From positions 1 through 64,000 of the forward strand of contig CAYPXY010000023.1 of NCBI GenBank assembly GCA_964414815.1: 64,000 nucleotides of DNA, read 5' to 3'. The position numbers and the translations under genes are program-made. Shown here in pieces: positions 15,335-24,429 of this stretch (its first letter is position 1; the number at the start of each line of letters is the position of its first letter). Below the pieces are notes generated by a model. It searched no databases. It was not told the DNA's origin and was given only the letters and a program-made list of their open reading frames with translations. Source of the DNA: Mariniblastus sp964414815 (GTDB lineage: Bacteria > Planctomycetota > Planctomycetia > Pirellulales > Pirellulaceae).

Positions 15335-16681
15335 TCACTCGTGTCGCAGTGCTTCGATCGGGTCCATTTTTGCGGCCCGGATGGCGGGATACAGACCGAA
15401 CAATACTCCGACGATCACGGAAATAAAGAACGCAATCGGAATGGAAATCGGTACAATTTCCGGCGTCGTGATTTTTGCGACTTCTGGCAGATCCGCATAA
15501 AAGGATGGCCAGAACTGTTCGACGAAATCACGCCCTAGACGGACCACCCACGGACATAGCAGTCCACCGAGGATCCCGCAGAGACCACCGGCCACCGAAA
15601 GCGAAATTGTCTCGACCAGAAATTGCCGAGTAATATCTTTTCGCTTGCCACCGAGCGCCCGGCGAATTCCAATCTCGCGCGTTCGTTCGGTCACGGTCGC
15701 GAGCATGATATTCATGATCCCGATCCCACCCACGATCAACGAAATCGCCGCTGTCAGTCCCATGAACAGCATGAACATCAATCGCTGCGTCTGAGCCTGC
15801 TTGAGCAGTTCGTAAGGCACGACCACCGCGATATCCTGTCGTTCGATCACCGAGCGGGAATGCAGGGTCGATTCAATCAGGTTTGCTGTCTCGGGAACGT
15901 CGTCCACACTGGCCACCTGAATCGTGATTTGCGAAAGCTCAAATCGTTTGGCTGAAAAAGAGCCCCCTGTGGATCGGACTTCCTGATCGCTCAACCGAAG
16001 CTGCATCGTGGTAATTGGAATATAAACGTCCAGCGAAAAATCCTGCGCGGCCAACGATCCACCAATCGCGGCCGTGGCGTTGCGGTCCTGCAACACTCCG
16101 ACAATCTTGTAGTACTCCTTTTTTTCCGGCAGGAAAATTTCCTTGTCCAGCGGATCTTCGGAAGGAAACAAACGCTCCGCCAGCTTGGCGGCAATCACAC
16201 ACACCGACGCGCGGGTATCACACTCGCGATGAGTCAAAAAATGTCCGCGAGCGACCGCCAATCGAGTCACGTCCTTGTATTCCGGAGTGCATCCGACCAG
16301 GCGGCCATCGATCGGCCGAATGTTGGGGTTGCCCGTGTAAGCAAATTTCTGGGCGATCTCGCGAATGCGAATGACCTGCTTGACAGTCGGAATCGTGTTT
16401 TCGATCAAGTCCGCTTCGGCTCGCCGCAACCCGAAATCAACCACCGTTCGAAAACCACCGCCACCGCCACCATCATCGGGAGGTTGGATACTGCGGACGA
16501 TGATATTTTCAGCTCCCAGGTCTTCAATCTGCCGTTTGGCTTCCTTGCTGATTCCTTCGCCGATCGCCAGTAGCCAAATCACACTGGCCACTCCGATAAA
16601 AATCCCCAGCACCGTCAATGCAGATCGCATGGGGTGAAGAAACAGACTTTTGACACCGAGCTTAAAGGTTCTGAAAAGCAT
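15335..16681 (-). CDS. MacB-type ABC transporter permease (FtsX family)
   Basis: A 448-residue permease. One N-terminal helix (PMRSALTVLGIFIGVASVIW) is followed by a large extracytoplasmic MacB-PCD domain and three C-terminal helices. The conserved FtsX segment VGGIGIMNIMLATVTERTRE and the ending AAKMDPIEALRHE are diagnostic. A poly-Gly run sits in the periplasmic domain (DDGGGGGGF). It is the last gene of a three-gene minus-strand operon: adaptor, ATPase, permease. Its ATG directly abuts the ATPase stop codon. As in MacAB, the set probably exports a peptide, lipid or siderophore-like compound across the envelope with a TolC-like channel; the substrate is unknown. Confidence 0.9.
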   Translation of the reverse strand: MLFRTFKLGVKSLFLHPMRSALTVLGIFIGVASVIWLLAIGEGISKEAKRQIEDLGAENIIVRSIQPPDDGGGGGGFRTVVDFGLRRAEADLIENTIPTVKQVIRIREIAQKFAYTGNPNIRPIDGRLVGCTPEYKDVTRLAVARGHFLTHRECDTRASVCVIAAKLAERLFPSEDPLDKEIFLPEKKEYYKIVGVLQDRNATAAIGGSLAAQDFSLDVYIPITTMQLRLSDQEVRSTGGSFSAKRFELSQITIQVASVDDVPETANLIESTLHSRSVIERQDIAVVVPYELLKQAQTQRLMFMLFMGLTAAISLIVGGIGIMNIMLATVTERTREIGIRRALGGKRKDITRQFLVETISLSVAGGLCGILGGLLCPWVVRLGRDFVEQFWPSFYADLPEVAKITTPEIVPISIPIAFFISVIVGVLFGLYPAIRAAKMDPIEALRHE

Positions 16682-17476
16682 TTACTTTTTATACTCAAAC
16701 ACATGCCGATTCGAGATCGGCTCATCCACCACAATCAAACCGTCCTTCAGGCGGATCACCCGTTTGGCACAGGCACAAACTTCATCCTCGTGCGTCACCA
16801 TGATGATGGTCTTGCCCTGATCGTTCAGTTTCTGAAACAACGTCAGAATTTCCTCGGTGGTTACCGAATCCAGGTTTCCGGTGGCTTCGTCCGCCAGAAT
16901 GAAATACGGATCGTTGACCAGCGAGCGGGCAATCGCAACCCGTTGTTGCTGCCCCCCTGACAACTGCATGGGACGATGGTACAGCCGCTGGCCCAAGCCC
17001 ACCATTTCGGCCAGACGGGTACTCTGCTCACGTGATTCTTTATTCAACGTTCCCAGATAATACAACGGAACCTCGATATTCTCCAAAACGCTCAACTGAG
17101 GAATCAGATTGTACGACTGGAATACAAACCCAATCCGCGAGGCCCGAATTTCTGATAACTGATCATCGTTCATTTTGGCGACGTCTTGATCCCCCAAAAA
17201 AAAGGAACCTGAACTCGGACGATCGAGGCACCCCAACAGATTGAGCAAGGTACTTTTGCCTGATCCTGACGGCCCCATGATGGCCACATAGTCACCTTCG
17301 GGCACATCAAACGACACACCGCGAAGCGCCCGCACCGTTTCGCCTTTGAGAACGTACTGCTTGGTCAGATCGCGGATCGACGCCGCCATACGGCCAGAAT
17401 GAGCGTTGGCCGGACGCGATGGAGCCGCATAGGCTTCGGAGATTGCTGATGCTTGGTCTTGCTGTGATGGAGTCAC
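16682..17476 (-). CDS. ABC transporter ATP-binding protein (MacB/LolD type)
   Basis: A 264-residue nucleotide-binding subunit. Walker A GPSGSGKSTLLNLLG, Q-loop VFQSYNLIPQLSV, signature LSGGQQQRVAIARS, Walker B YFILADEATGNLDS and the switch His in IIMVTHEDEV are all intact. The insertion pattern and NLIPQLSVLENIEVPL fit the LolD/MacB subfamily that pairs with FtsX-type permeases. An N-terminal extension of about 35 residues before the ABC domain is Ser/Ala-rich and not conserved. The gene overlaps the adaptor stop by 4 bp and abuts the permease start, so the three are certainly one operon. Confidence 0.93.
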   Translation of the reverse strand: MTPSQQDQASAISEAYAAPSRPANAHSGRMAASIRDLTKQYVLKGETVRALRGVSFDVPEGDYVAIMGPSGSGKSTLLNLLGCLDRPSSGSFFLGDQDVAKMNDDQLSEIRASRIGFVFQSYNLIPQLSVLENIEVPLYYLGTLNKESREQSTRLAEMVGLGQRLYHRPMQLSGGQQQRVAIARSLVNDPYFILADEATGNLDSVTTEEILTLFQKLNDQGKTIIMVTHEDEVCACAKRVIRLKDGLIVVDEPISNRHVFEYKK

Positions 17477-19374
17477 TGGGCAGGCCCTTGCTGCTGCTCT
17501 TCAGAGGGTGCCCCCGACGTTGCGCCTGCTTGGCCAAATCCGCTGCCTTCGGACGCTCGTCGCTGGCGCATCGTCGCGAACGACGTATCCAGTTCATCGC
17601 CAGACAGAAAGCCATCGCCATCGGTATCGATCCGATCAAAGAAGAAACTGAACTGTTCTCCCGCTTCTTCCTTGTTGAGCTTTCCGTCGCTGTCGAGATC
17701 CCGTTCCGTGATGAACGCAGCCGCACTCTCAGGAATCTGGAAATTTCTCATGCCGCCGCGTCCACCTCCTGCTGGAGCTCCCCCCTCGGCAGGTGCTTCC
17801 GCACCCGGTTGCGGCCTGCCGGCGAGCTGGGCGCCGCGCTGCTGTGCCTTGGCAATCTCCAACTGGCCTTCTTCGCCAATGTCAATTCGATTATCCCGTT
17901 TAACCTCAGGAAGATCCATATACTCCTTGTAAGCCCCTGGATTCATCGCCAGCACCTCATCGACCTCCAAACCGCCCGTCACCATGACGTACTGAGAATT
18001 CTCTCCCGCAGTCGATATCTCGCGTGTCTCCCATTTATTGCCAGCCGTTTTTACCAAACAGTACTGCTTGTCCTGAACTCCATAAACCGCCTGAATCGGA
18101 ATCAGCAAGGCATCTTCTTCATACCTGGATTGAATCGTAACGGAAGCATTCATCCCGGGCTTCAAGGCATCCGGCGGATTAATGATGCGGACAAATGCCG
18201 CATACTTGCGGACGCTCGTTGACATCCAGTTATTTTGTTCCGCGTACTGATTAACCTTGGTCACCACTCCCGTCAGCACGCGATCATTCAACGCATCCAC
18301 ACGAATCTGGACGGGCATCCCGATCGCAATTTGCGTAATGCTCTGCTCGTTGATCAGTGCCTTGACCTCCATCTTATTTGGGTCGGGCAAGCGGATCAGC
18401 ACCTGATTCTCGCGAACCGTTCCCCCTTCGACCAACACCCAATCGTTGCCACCCCGCGACGACTCCTTGGAGTAGACAACTTGGCCTGCGACCCCCTTGG
18501 GAACGTGGATCAGACATTTGTCGATCATCGACTGAATTTCCTCCATCTTCCCCTTTTCGACTTCGTAGGCTTCCCTCTGGCTCTTGAGCGTCACCTCCGC
18601 CGCCTTGATGTCGCTTTCATACTGAAGCATAAACCGTTCTTTGGTGATTCCCTCGAGTACCTCCAGTTTCTTCGTCGCCAATGCAAGCATATTCTCTGCT
18701 TTCTGGACCTGAATTTGAGCATTCTTGACGGCAAACTCAGAGGACTGAAGGGCCTGAGTCGTGAGATAGGATTTTGCGGCAAGTGTTTTGCTGTGAGCAA
18801 AGTTCTCCTCCGCCTGCTTCAGATTCTGATTGGCGGTCGCAATCGCACTTTCGGCATCATATTTTTCGTTTTCGATCGCTTTCTGCTCAGCAACAAACGT
18901 ACCCTGTTCATATTCCTGCAACATCTTCTTGGCAGTTTCAAAAGCCGTGTCAGCCTGAATTCTTTGAGTCTCGGCATTCGCCATGACCACTCGCTGCTGT
19001 TCCAGTTCTTTCTCGAAACCGGTGGCATCGAGCTGAACCAGGAAGTCGCCTTCCTTCACGAGCGAACCCTCGGGGACCACACGAATCACCGTCAACGTTC
19101 CATTTCGAGCCTTGGCTTCACATCGGATCTCGATATTCTCACTACTTTGAATTTCGCCTTGGTCCAGCACCTGGGATGAAAATTCACCCCGCGTCGCGCG
19201 CGTTGTAATCGGAGAAAAAGTATCGATCTTCTCCGCGTTGCGGAAGAAAAACAAATAGCCACCGCCCAGCAGCAACGCGATCACAATCGCCGCGGAAACC
19301 AAAGGCAACACAACGCCAGCTCGGCGCCGGCCGAGGCGACGGTCCGTTCGGCAAATAAAAGGAGTCGAAGTCAT
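17473..19374 (-). CDS. MacA/HlyD-like efflux adaptor with C-terminal EF-hand pair
   Basis: About 633 residues. An N-terminal membrane helix (AGVVLPLVSAAIVIALLLGG) leads to a HlyD-type adaptor: a biotinyl-lipoyl lobe (VIRVVPEGSLVKEGDFLVQL), a long coiled coil (residues about 110-290, rich in Glu/Lys/Ala) and a beta-barrel (EVKALINEQSITQIAIGMPV). After a Gly/Pro/Ala linker come two EF-hand loops, DLDSDGKLNKEE and DTDGDGFLSGDE, each with the Dx[DN]xDG calcium-binding spacing. MacA is usually about 370-400 residues without EF-hands, so this is an unusual fusion suggesting calcium sensing or binding in the periplasm. The ATG at 19374 was chosen over a TTG nine codons upstream. It is the first gene of the operon with ATPase and permease. 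Confidence 0.88.
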   Translation of the reverse strand: MTSTPFICRTDRRLGRRRAGVVLPLVSAAIVIALLLGGGYLFFFRNAEKIDTFSPITTRATRGEFSSQVLDQGEIQSSENIEIRCEAKARNGTLTVIRVVPEGSLVKEGDFLVQLDATGFEKELEQQRVVMANAETQRIQADTAFETAKKMLQEYEQGTFVAEQKAIENEKYDAESAIATANQNLKQAEENFAHSKTLAAKSYLTTQALQSSEFAVKNAQIQVQKAENMLALATKKLEVLEGITKERFMLQYESDIKAAEVTLKSQREAYEVEKGKMEEIQSMIDKCLIHVPKGVAGQVVYSKESSRGGNDWVLVEGGTVRENQVLIRLPDPNKMEVKALINEQSITQIAIGMPVQIRVDALNDRVLTGVVTKVNQYAEQNNWMSTSVRKYAAFVRIINPPDALKPGMNASVTIQSRYEEDALLIPIQAVYGVQDKQYCLVKTAGNKWETREISTAGENSQYVMVTGGLEVDEVLAMNPGAYKEYMDLPEVKRDNRIDIGEEGQLEIAKAQQRGAQLAGRPQPGAEAPAEGGAPAGGGRGGMRNFQIPESAAAFITERDLDSDGKLNKEEAGEQFSFFFDRIDTDGDGFLSGDELDTSFATMRQRRASEGSGFGQAGATSGAPSEEQQQGPAQ

Positions 19375-19474
19375 GTTTCGTTGATACTTGATTGAGGCCA
19401 AGGCGAATGATCCTGGCAGGGATCCAGTGTCACCATTTTAACCGTTGAGATCGCAAAGAATATTCGGGAGTATC

Positions 19475-19634
19475 CCAGTCTGGGCTGGTGGAAATCCCAA
19501 CCCGAAGCGTAAGCGAGGGAAGAATTTCGGTCCCTTGTTTACGCTTCGGGTTATTTCGGTCCCTCGCTTACGCTTCGGGTTATGATTGGAATACTACCAA
19601 CTGTGACATACGAGGTTTCTACCAGCCCAGTCTG
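19475..19634. repeat. Dispersed planctomycete repeat (AACCCGAAGCGTAAGCGAGG family)
   Basis: One forward copy (19499-19520) and two inverted copies (19531-19552, 19560-19581) of the 22-bp unit lie between outer inverted arms CCAGTCTGGGCTGGT and ACCAGCCCAGTCTG. The same unit with the same flank (CTGGGCTG-TGGAAATCCC) is at 59183-59264. The unit reads as RSVSEG in one frame, which creates spurious proteins. The rest of the 468-bp gap (19375-19842) shows nothing else I can name. Confidence 0.8.
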
Positions 19635-19842
19635 AATCATCGGCAAAATCGATTCGCGATCCTTCGCAATGAAGGGTATTCTATCCCGATGAAACCCCCT
19701 TAACCGTCTAAAGTTTCGGTCGGGACAATTATACCAGTTGTGCGCTAATAATACCCATACGAAATCCGGGCCAACGTATGGTTTTTCATCTAAAAACGAG
19801 GCGATTTTGCATATTCAGGGGTTTTGTATTCTAATAGCTTCC

Positions 19843-22800
19843 ATGAAACACCTGTCTTCAATCCTGCTGGTAATCGCTGTTTGTCATCCGGCATGGAGCC
19901 AAAGTATCGACTTCAATCGCCAAGTCAAACCGGTGCTGTCCGATCGATGCTTTCCCTGTCACGGTCCCGATGCGAATCAGCGAGCCACCGAATGGAGGCT
20001 GGACGAACTGACCGAGATGGAACACGTTCTCTCGCCCGGCCAGCCCGATTCAAGCCTGTTAATCCAGCGAATGGAGTCCCCTGATGAGGCCGAGAAAATG
20101 CCTCCGCCAGATTCCAATCTGACGCTCTCCGACGACGAGATCAAAATTTTGCGGCAGTGGATTCTCGACGGCGCGCAGTCCGATCAACACTGGTCCTTCG
20201 TGCCGATTGTTGGGCCACCCGTACCCGAGCCGCAAGACGCACGGGCCGCCCAGAATGAAATCGACCGATTCGTGCTGAGCCAACTCGAACAACGGAAGCT
20301 CCGTTTTGCGCCCACCTCGACTCGGGAGGCCCTGCTGAGACGCGTGACCTTTGACCTGACCGGTGTTTCTCCCACGCTTCAAGAGCTGGATCATTTTCTG
20401 GCCGATGAATCGCCCGATGCGTTTGAAAGGGTGGTCGATCGTTTGCTTGCCTCCCCCCGATATGGTGAACGGATGGCGTCGTTCTGGCTGGACCTGGCCC
20501 GCTATTCGGACACTTATGGATTTCAAGTCGATGGGGACCGGATGGTGTGGCCGTGGAGAGATTGGGTTGTCCGCTCATTCAATGCCAATCTCCCGTTCGA
20601 CCAATTTGTGATTCAGCAAATCGCAGGCGATCTGCTGCCCCATCCGACCGACGATCAAATCCTGGCGACCACGTTCAGTCGTCTGCACCCCCAGAATGTC
20701 GAAGGCGGAAGTATCGAAGAAGAGTTCCGTGTCGAGCATGTTGCCGACCGAATTCACACCGTGGGCACGGCGTTCCTGGGACTGACGGTCGAGTGCGCTC
20801 GTTGCCACGACCACAAATTCGATCCCTTTTCAATGGATGATTACTATTCGTTTTTTGCTTTCTTCAACAACATTGATGAGGCCGGTCTCCATTCCTATTT
20901 CGATCACGCCACACCGCCCCCTCCCACCCTGGCATTGATGGATGAAGCAAAAAAGACGGAACTTGAGAATCTGAAATCGGCCGTCGCCGAAGCCGAACGA
21001 GCGCTGAACGATCGATTGCAAAATTTGACGAGCGATCCTTCCTGGAAGGATTGGCTTCTCCATCCAGAAAAGCGAAAAAAGCTTGCCGATCAATCGGGGG
21101 CAGGCCTTGTAAAAAGGGTTGATTTTTCAAGCATCGGCATCTCGGGAAACCAGCGAATCGAAAACGCGGATTCCGCCGAAATCCAGTTTAACGGAGACGA
21201 TGAAATCAGAATCGGAGCCGGAAAATTTGATCGCCACCAACCGTTTTCCATCCTGACCCGAATCAAAATCCCTGCTCAGCCCGCAGGCACATCGATTGAT
21301 CGCAATGTGATCTACCATTGCTCGCGTGCCTGGACGGATTCAGCCAGTCGCGGATACCAGTTGCTGATCGAAGACGGCAAACTATCGTTCAGTATCATCC
21401 ATTTCTGGCCGGGCAACGCTGTTTGCGTCCAAACCTCCGAGGCAACCCCCACCGACCAGTGGCTGGACGTTGGCGTCACTTACGACGGAAGCAGTTCTGC
21501 GTCTGGCATTCGGATTTTTGTCGATGGCAAACGACAATCACTCGATATCGTTCGCGATGGACTGACTCGCACGATTCTCGGTAACGGAACCAACGAGATC
21601 ATCTTAGGCGCGCGATTTCGCGACAAGGGATTCAAGGATGGTCAGATGTCAAAACTCAATGTCTATGACCGCGAACTCACACCCATTGAGGTTGCTCAGG
21701 GGTCCGATCAATCCATCCTGGAGACGTTACTATCGAAGCAGCCCGACCCGCTCGACGCGCATGAATTGGCTTCGCTCCGCGATTACTACATTGCCCATGC
21801 TTGTCCTGAGGCCGCCGACCTGAGGGATACACTTCGACAACGCCGAACCGCGCTGGCCAAATTTCAGGATGAGCAAACGGAAATTATGGTGATGCGAGAG
21901 TCGGTGGGCCTGAGAAAGACCTACGTTCTTTCGCGCGGAGCCTACGACAGCCCCCTTCATGAAGTGCCATCGAATACGCCCTCCATGCTTCCGCCGCTCA
22001 CCGTGCCGGACCATCGATCCGCGAATCGGCTTGACCTTGCGAACTGGATGGTCAGCGATGAAAACCCGCTGACCGCCCGCGTGGCCGTTAACCAATTTTG
22101 GCAATTGCTGTTCGGATCCGGTTTGGTGAAAACGCCCGAGGATTTTGGCACGCAATCGTTGCCGCCGACGCATCTGGAATTGCTGAACTGGCTGGCCGCC
22201 GATTTTCGTAAGGACTGGGATGTCAAACGGTGCCTCAAACAGATCGTCATGTCAACGACCTATCAGCAATCCGGGCGAGCGTCGCGAGAACTGGCTCAAT
22301 CCGATCCTGAAAACGAATGGTTGGCCCGAGGACCGCAACATCGCCTGACCGCAGAAATGTTGCGGGACAATGTTCTGTTCCAAAGCGGATTGCTGGTTGA
22401 AGAGTTGGGAGGCCCTCCGGTACGCCCCTACGATTTGGCGCTGGCGTTCTCGCCGGTCAAGCCGGATTCAGGAAAATCGCTCTACCGCCGCAGCCTTTAT
22501 ACTTACTGGAAACGCACATCGACCTCTCCGGCCATGTTGGTACTGGACGCTCCCGCACGAGAAGTCTGTACCGTTGAGCGGGATCGTACCTCGTCACCCA
22601 TTCAAGGATTCGTACTCCTCAACGGCACTCAATTTGTAGAAGCCGCCAGAAAACTGAGCGAGAACATGATGATCCAACATGCCGATAATAACGAGCTGAT
22701 CATCCGCGACCTGTTTCGAAGTTTAACCAGCCGATTTCCTCGGCCCGATGAAATCAAAGTTCTCGCCAACCTGTATCAACAACAGCTGGAAGCGTTCTCC

Positions 22801-22941
22801 AAGAATGAACAGGCCGTCGAACAGCTTTTATCAACCGGCGAGGCCCCATCCAACCTCCCCCAACGCGCCGCCGAATTGGCCGCTTGGACGATTGTCGCCA
22901 GCACGCTGATCAATTTTGAGGAGTGTCTGGTTCGCCGATAG
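19843..22941 (+). CDS. Planctomycete cytochrome c / DUF1549-DUF1553 protein with LamG domain
   Basis: About 1032 residues, exported (signal MKHLSSILLVIAVCHPAWSQ). The haem motif CFPCHG lies near the N-terminus in the PSCyt1 context VKPVLSDRCFPCHGPDANQR. DUF1549 follows (RVTFDLTGVSPTLQELDHFL, SPRYGERMASFWLDLARYSD), then a short coiled segment, a LamG/concanavalin-like region (about residues 430-610) and DUF1553 (ANWMVSDENPLTARVAVNQF, PTHLELLNWLAADF). Such proteins are hugely expanded in planctomycetes and are nearly always followed by a DUF1501 gene, as here (7-bp gap). The biochemical role is not established; redox-linked polysaccharide processing has been suggested. I set the start at the ATG before the signal peptide. 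Confidence 0.9.
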   Translation: MKHLSSILLVIAVCHPAWSQSIDFNRQVKPVLSDRCFPCHGPDANQRATEWRLDELTEMEHVLSPGQPDSSLLIQRMESPDEAEKMPPPDSNLTLSDDEIKILRQWILDGAQSDQHWSFVPIVGPPVPEPQDARAAQNEIDRFVLSQLEQRKLRFAPTSTREALLRRVTFDLTGVSPTLQELDHFLADESPDAFERVVDRLLASPRYGERMASFWLDLARYSDTYGFQVDGDRMVWPWRDWVVRSFNANLPFDQFVIQQIAGDLLPHPTDDQILATTFSRLHPQNVEGGSIEEEFRVEHVADRIHTVGTAFLGLTVECARCHDHKFDPFSMDDYYSFFAFFNNIDEAGLHSYFDHATPPPPTLALMDEAKKTELENLKSAVAEAERALNDRLQNLTSDPSWKDWLLHPEKRKKLADQSGAGLVKRVDFSSIGISGNQRIENADSAEIQFNGDDEIRIGAGKFDRHQPFSILTRIKIPAQPAGTSIDRNVIYHCSRAWTDSASRGYQLLIEDGKLSFSIIHFWPGNAVCVQTSEATPTDQWLDVGVTYDGSSSASGIRIFVDGKRQSLDIVRDGLTRTILGNGTNEIILGARFRDKGFKDGQMSKLNVYDRELTPIEVAQGSDQSILETLLSKQPDPLDAHELASLRDYYIAHACPEAADLRDTLRQRRTALAKFQDEQTEIMVMRESVGLRKTYVLSRGAYDSPLHEVPSNTPSMLPPLTVPDHRSANRLDLANWMVSDENPLTARVAVNQFWQLLFGSGLVKTPEDFGTQSLPPTHLELLNWLAADFRKDWDVKRCLKQIVMSTTYQQSGRASRELAQSDPENEWLARGPQHRLTAEMLRDNVLFQSGLLVEELGGPPVRPYDLALAFSPVKPDSGKSLYRRSLYTYWKRTSTSPAMLVLDAPAREVCTVERDRTSSPIQGFVLLNGTQFVEAARKLSENMMIQHADNNELIIRDLFRSLTSRFPRPDEIKVLANLYQQQLEAFSKNEQAVEQLLSTGEAPSNLPQRAAELAAWTIVASTLINFEECLVRR

Positions 22942-22948
22942 ACGAGTT

Positions 22949-24418
22949 ATGAACCCTCGATGCACAGGATACGAATCTTCCTTCGGCTTCTCCCGCCGAA
23001 AGCTGCTTGGCTCGCTTCCGCTTGGGCTTGGGGCAATGGCATTGTCGAGCTTGCTCAAACGCGACGCGTATGGCAGCTCGGGAATTCGTGATGACCATTT
23101 GGATCCCGACCGGTTTCTGAAAGAGCTGCACCATGCTCCGCGCGCGAAGCGGGTTATTTTTCTGTTTCAAAGCGGCGGACCTTCACAACTCGATCTGTTC
23201 GACCACAAGCCAACGCTGGTCGAACAACACGGCCAACCACTTCCCGACTCCGTTCGCCAGGGACAGAGATTGACAGGCATGAGCGGATTTCAATCGATTC
23301 TGCCGATCGCCGGAACACCGTTCAAGTTCGATCAACACGGAAATAGCGGAATCTGGTTCAGCGAACTACTGCCGCATACCGCGAAACTGGCGGATGAACT
23401 ATGCGTGGTGCGGTCCCTGTATACGGAAGCGATCAATCACGGCCCCGCAACGACGTTCGTTCAAACGGGATCGCAAATTCCGGGCCGGCCAAGTATCGGA
23501 GCGTGGATCAGCTACGGTCTGGGAAGCCAGAACCTGAACCTGCCCAACTTCGTCGTGTTGATCACGAACAAGCCGGCGGATCAACCCCTGCAGGTTCGCC
23601 TGTGGGGCAGTGGCTTCCTGCCGGCAAAACACGAAGCCGTTCGATTCATGCCGGGCGATCGACCGGTGCTGTACCTGAATAATCCTGCCGGCATCGACAA
23701 GACCACGCGCCGCAACATGCTCAATGCTCTCGGTCAACTTCATCAGTTACAAAATCAGGAAACTGAAAGTCCGGCGGTCGATCATCACATCGCTCAGTAC
23801 GAACTCGGCTTTCGAATGCAGGATGCGATTCCGGAAGCCACCGACTTCTCGGATGAACCGGAATCCACATTCGAGCTTTACGGGCCCGATTCGCGGGTGC
23901 CGGGTACCTTTGCCGCCAACTGTCTGCTCGCTCGGCGACTGGCCGAACGCGACGTCCAGTTCATTCAGCTCTACCATCCGGGCTGGGATCACCACGATTC
24001 GTTGCCCGGTGGAATCAAGACGCTTTGCAAGGAAACCGATCAGCCTTCTGCGGCGCTGGTGACGGATTTGAAACAGCGAGGCTTGCTGGATGATACGCTT
24101 GTGATTTGGGGCGGTGAGTTCGGGCGAACGAATTATTGTCAGGGAAAACTGACGGCCAACCAGTTCGGTCGCGATCACCATCCACGATGTTATTCGATGT
24201 GGCTGGCCGGCGGAGGTGTCAAACCGGGCTTCGTCTATGGTGAAACCGATCCGTTCGGCTACAACGTAACGGAGAATCCCGTTCACGTTCATGACTTTCA
24301 GGCCACGCTGTTACATTTGCTGGGAATTCATCACGAACAACTGACCTATCGGCATCAAGGGAGACGATACCGCCTGACCGACGTCCACGGAAAAGTGGTT
24401 CACGATATTCTGAGATAG
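22949..24418 (+). CDS. DUF1501 (sulfatase-like) protein with Tat signal
   Basis: About 489 residues. A Tat signal (SRRKLLGSLPLGLGAMALSS) is followed by the DUF1501 core: KRVIFLFQSGGPSQLDLFDH, SELLPHTAKLADELCVVRSL, NHGPATTFVQTGSQIPGRPS and the C-terminal WGGEFGRTNYCQGKLTANQF, GRDHHPRCYSMWLAGGGVKP. The fold belongs to the alkaline phosphatase/sulfatase superfamily, and the Asp/His residues could bind metal, but no formylglycine-type Cys/Ser motif is evident. It lies 7 bp after the DUF1549/1553 gene and forms the standard planctomycete pair with it. Export through Tat suggests folding with a cofactor in the cytoplasm. The start was chosen at MNPRC, closest to the Tat motif. Confidence 0.9.
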   Translation: MNPRCTGYESSFGFSRRKLLGSLPLGLGAMALSSLLKRDAYGSSGIRDDHLDPDRFLKELHHAPRAKRVIFLFQSGGPSQLDLFDHKPTLVEQHGQPLPDSVRQGQRLTGMSGFQSILPIAGTPFKFDQHGNSGIWFSELLPHTAKLADELCVVRSLYTEAINHGPATTFVQTGSQIPGRPSIGAWISYGLGSQNLNLPNFVVLITNKPADQPLQVRLWGSGFLPAKHEAVRFMPGDRPVLYLNNPAGIDKTTRRNMLNALGQLHQLQNQETESPAVDHHIAQYELGFRMQDAIPEATDFSDEPESTFELYGPDSRVPGTFAANCLLARRLAERDVQFIQLYHPGWDHHDSLPGGIKTLCKETDQPSAALVTDLKQRGLLDDTLVIWGGEFGRTNYCQGKLTANQFGRDHHPRCYSMWLAGGGVKPGFVYGETDPFGYNVTENPVHVHDFQATLLHLLGIHHEQLTYRHQGRRYRLTDVHGKVVHDILR

Positions 24419-24429
24419 GGCTCGACGAG

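Noticed and set aside
19488..19703. Plus-strand frame with PTRSVSEGRISVPCLRFG as a protein
   Set aside because: It reads through the dispersed AACCCGAAGCGTAAGCGAGG repeat; the same peptide word appears at the second repeat copy (59121-59336). Repeat, not gene.
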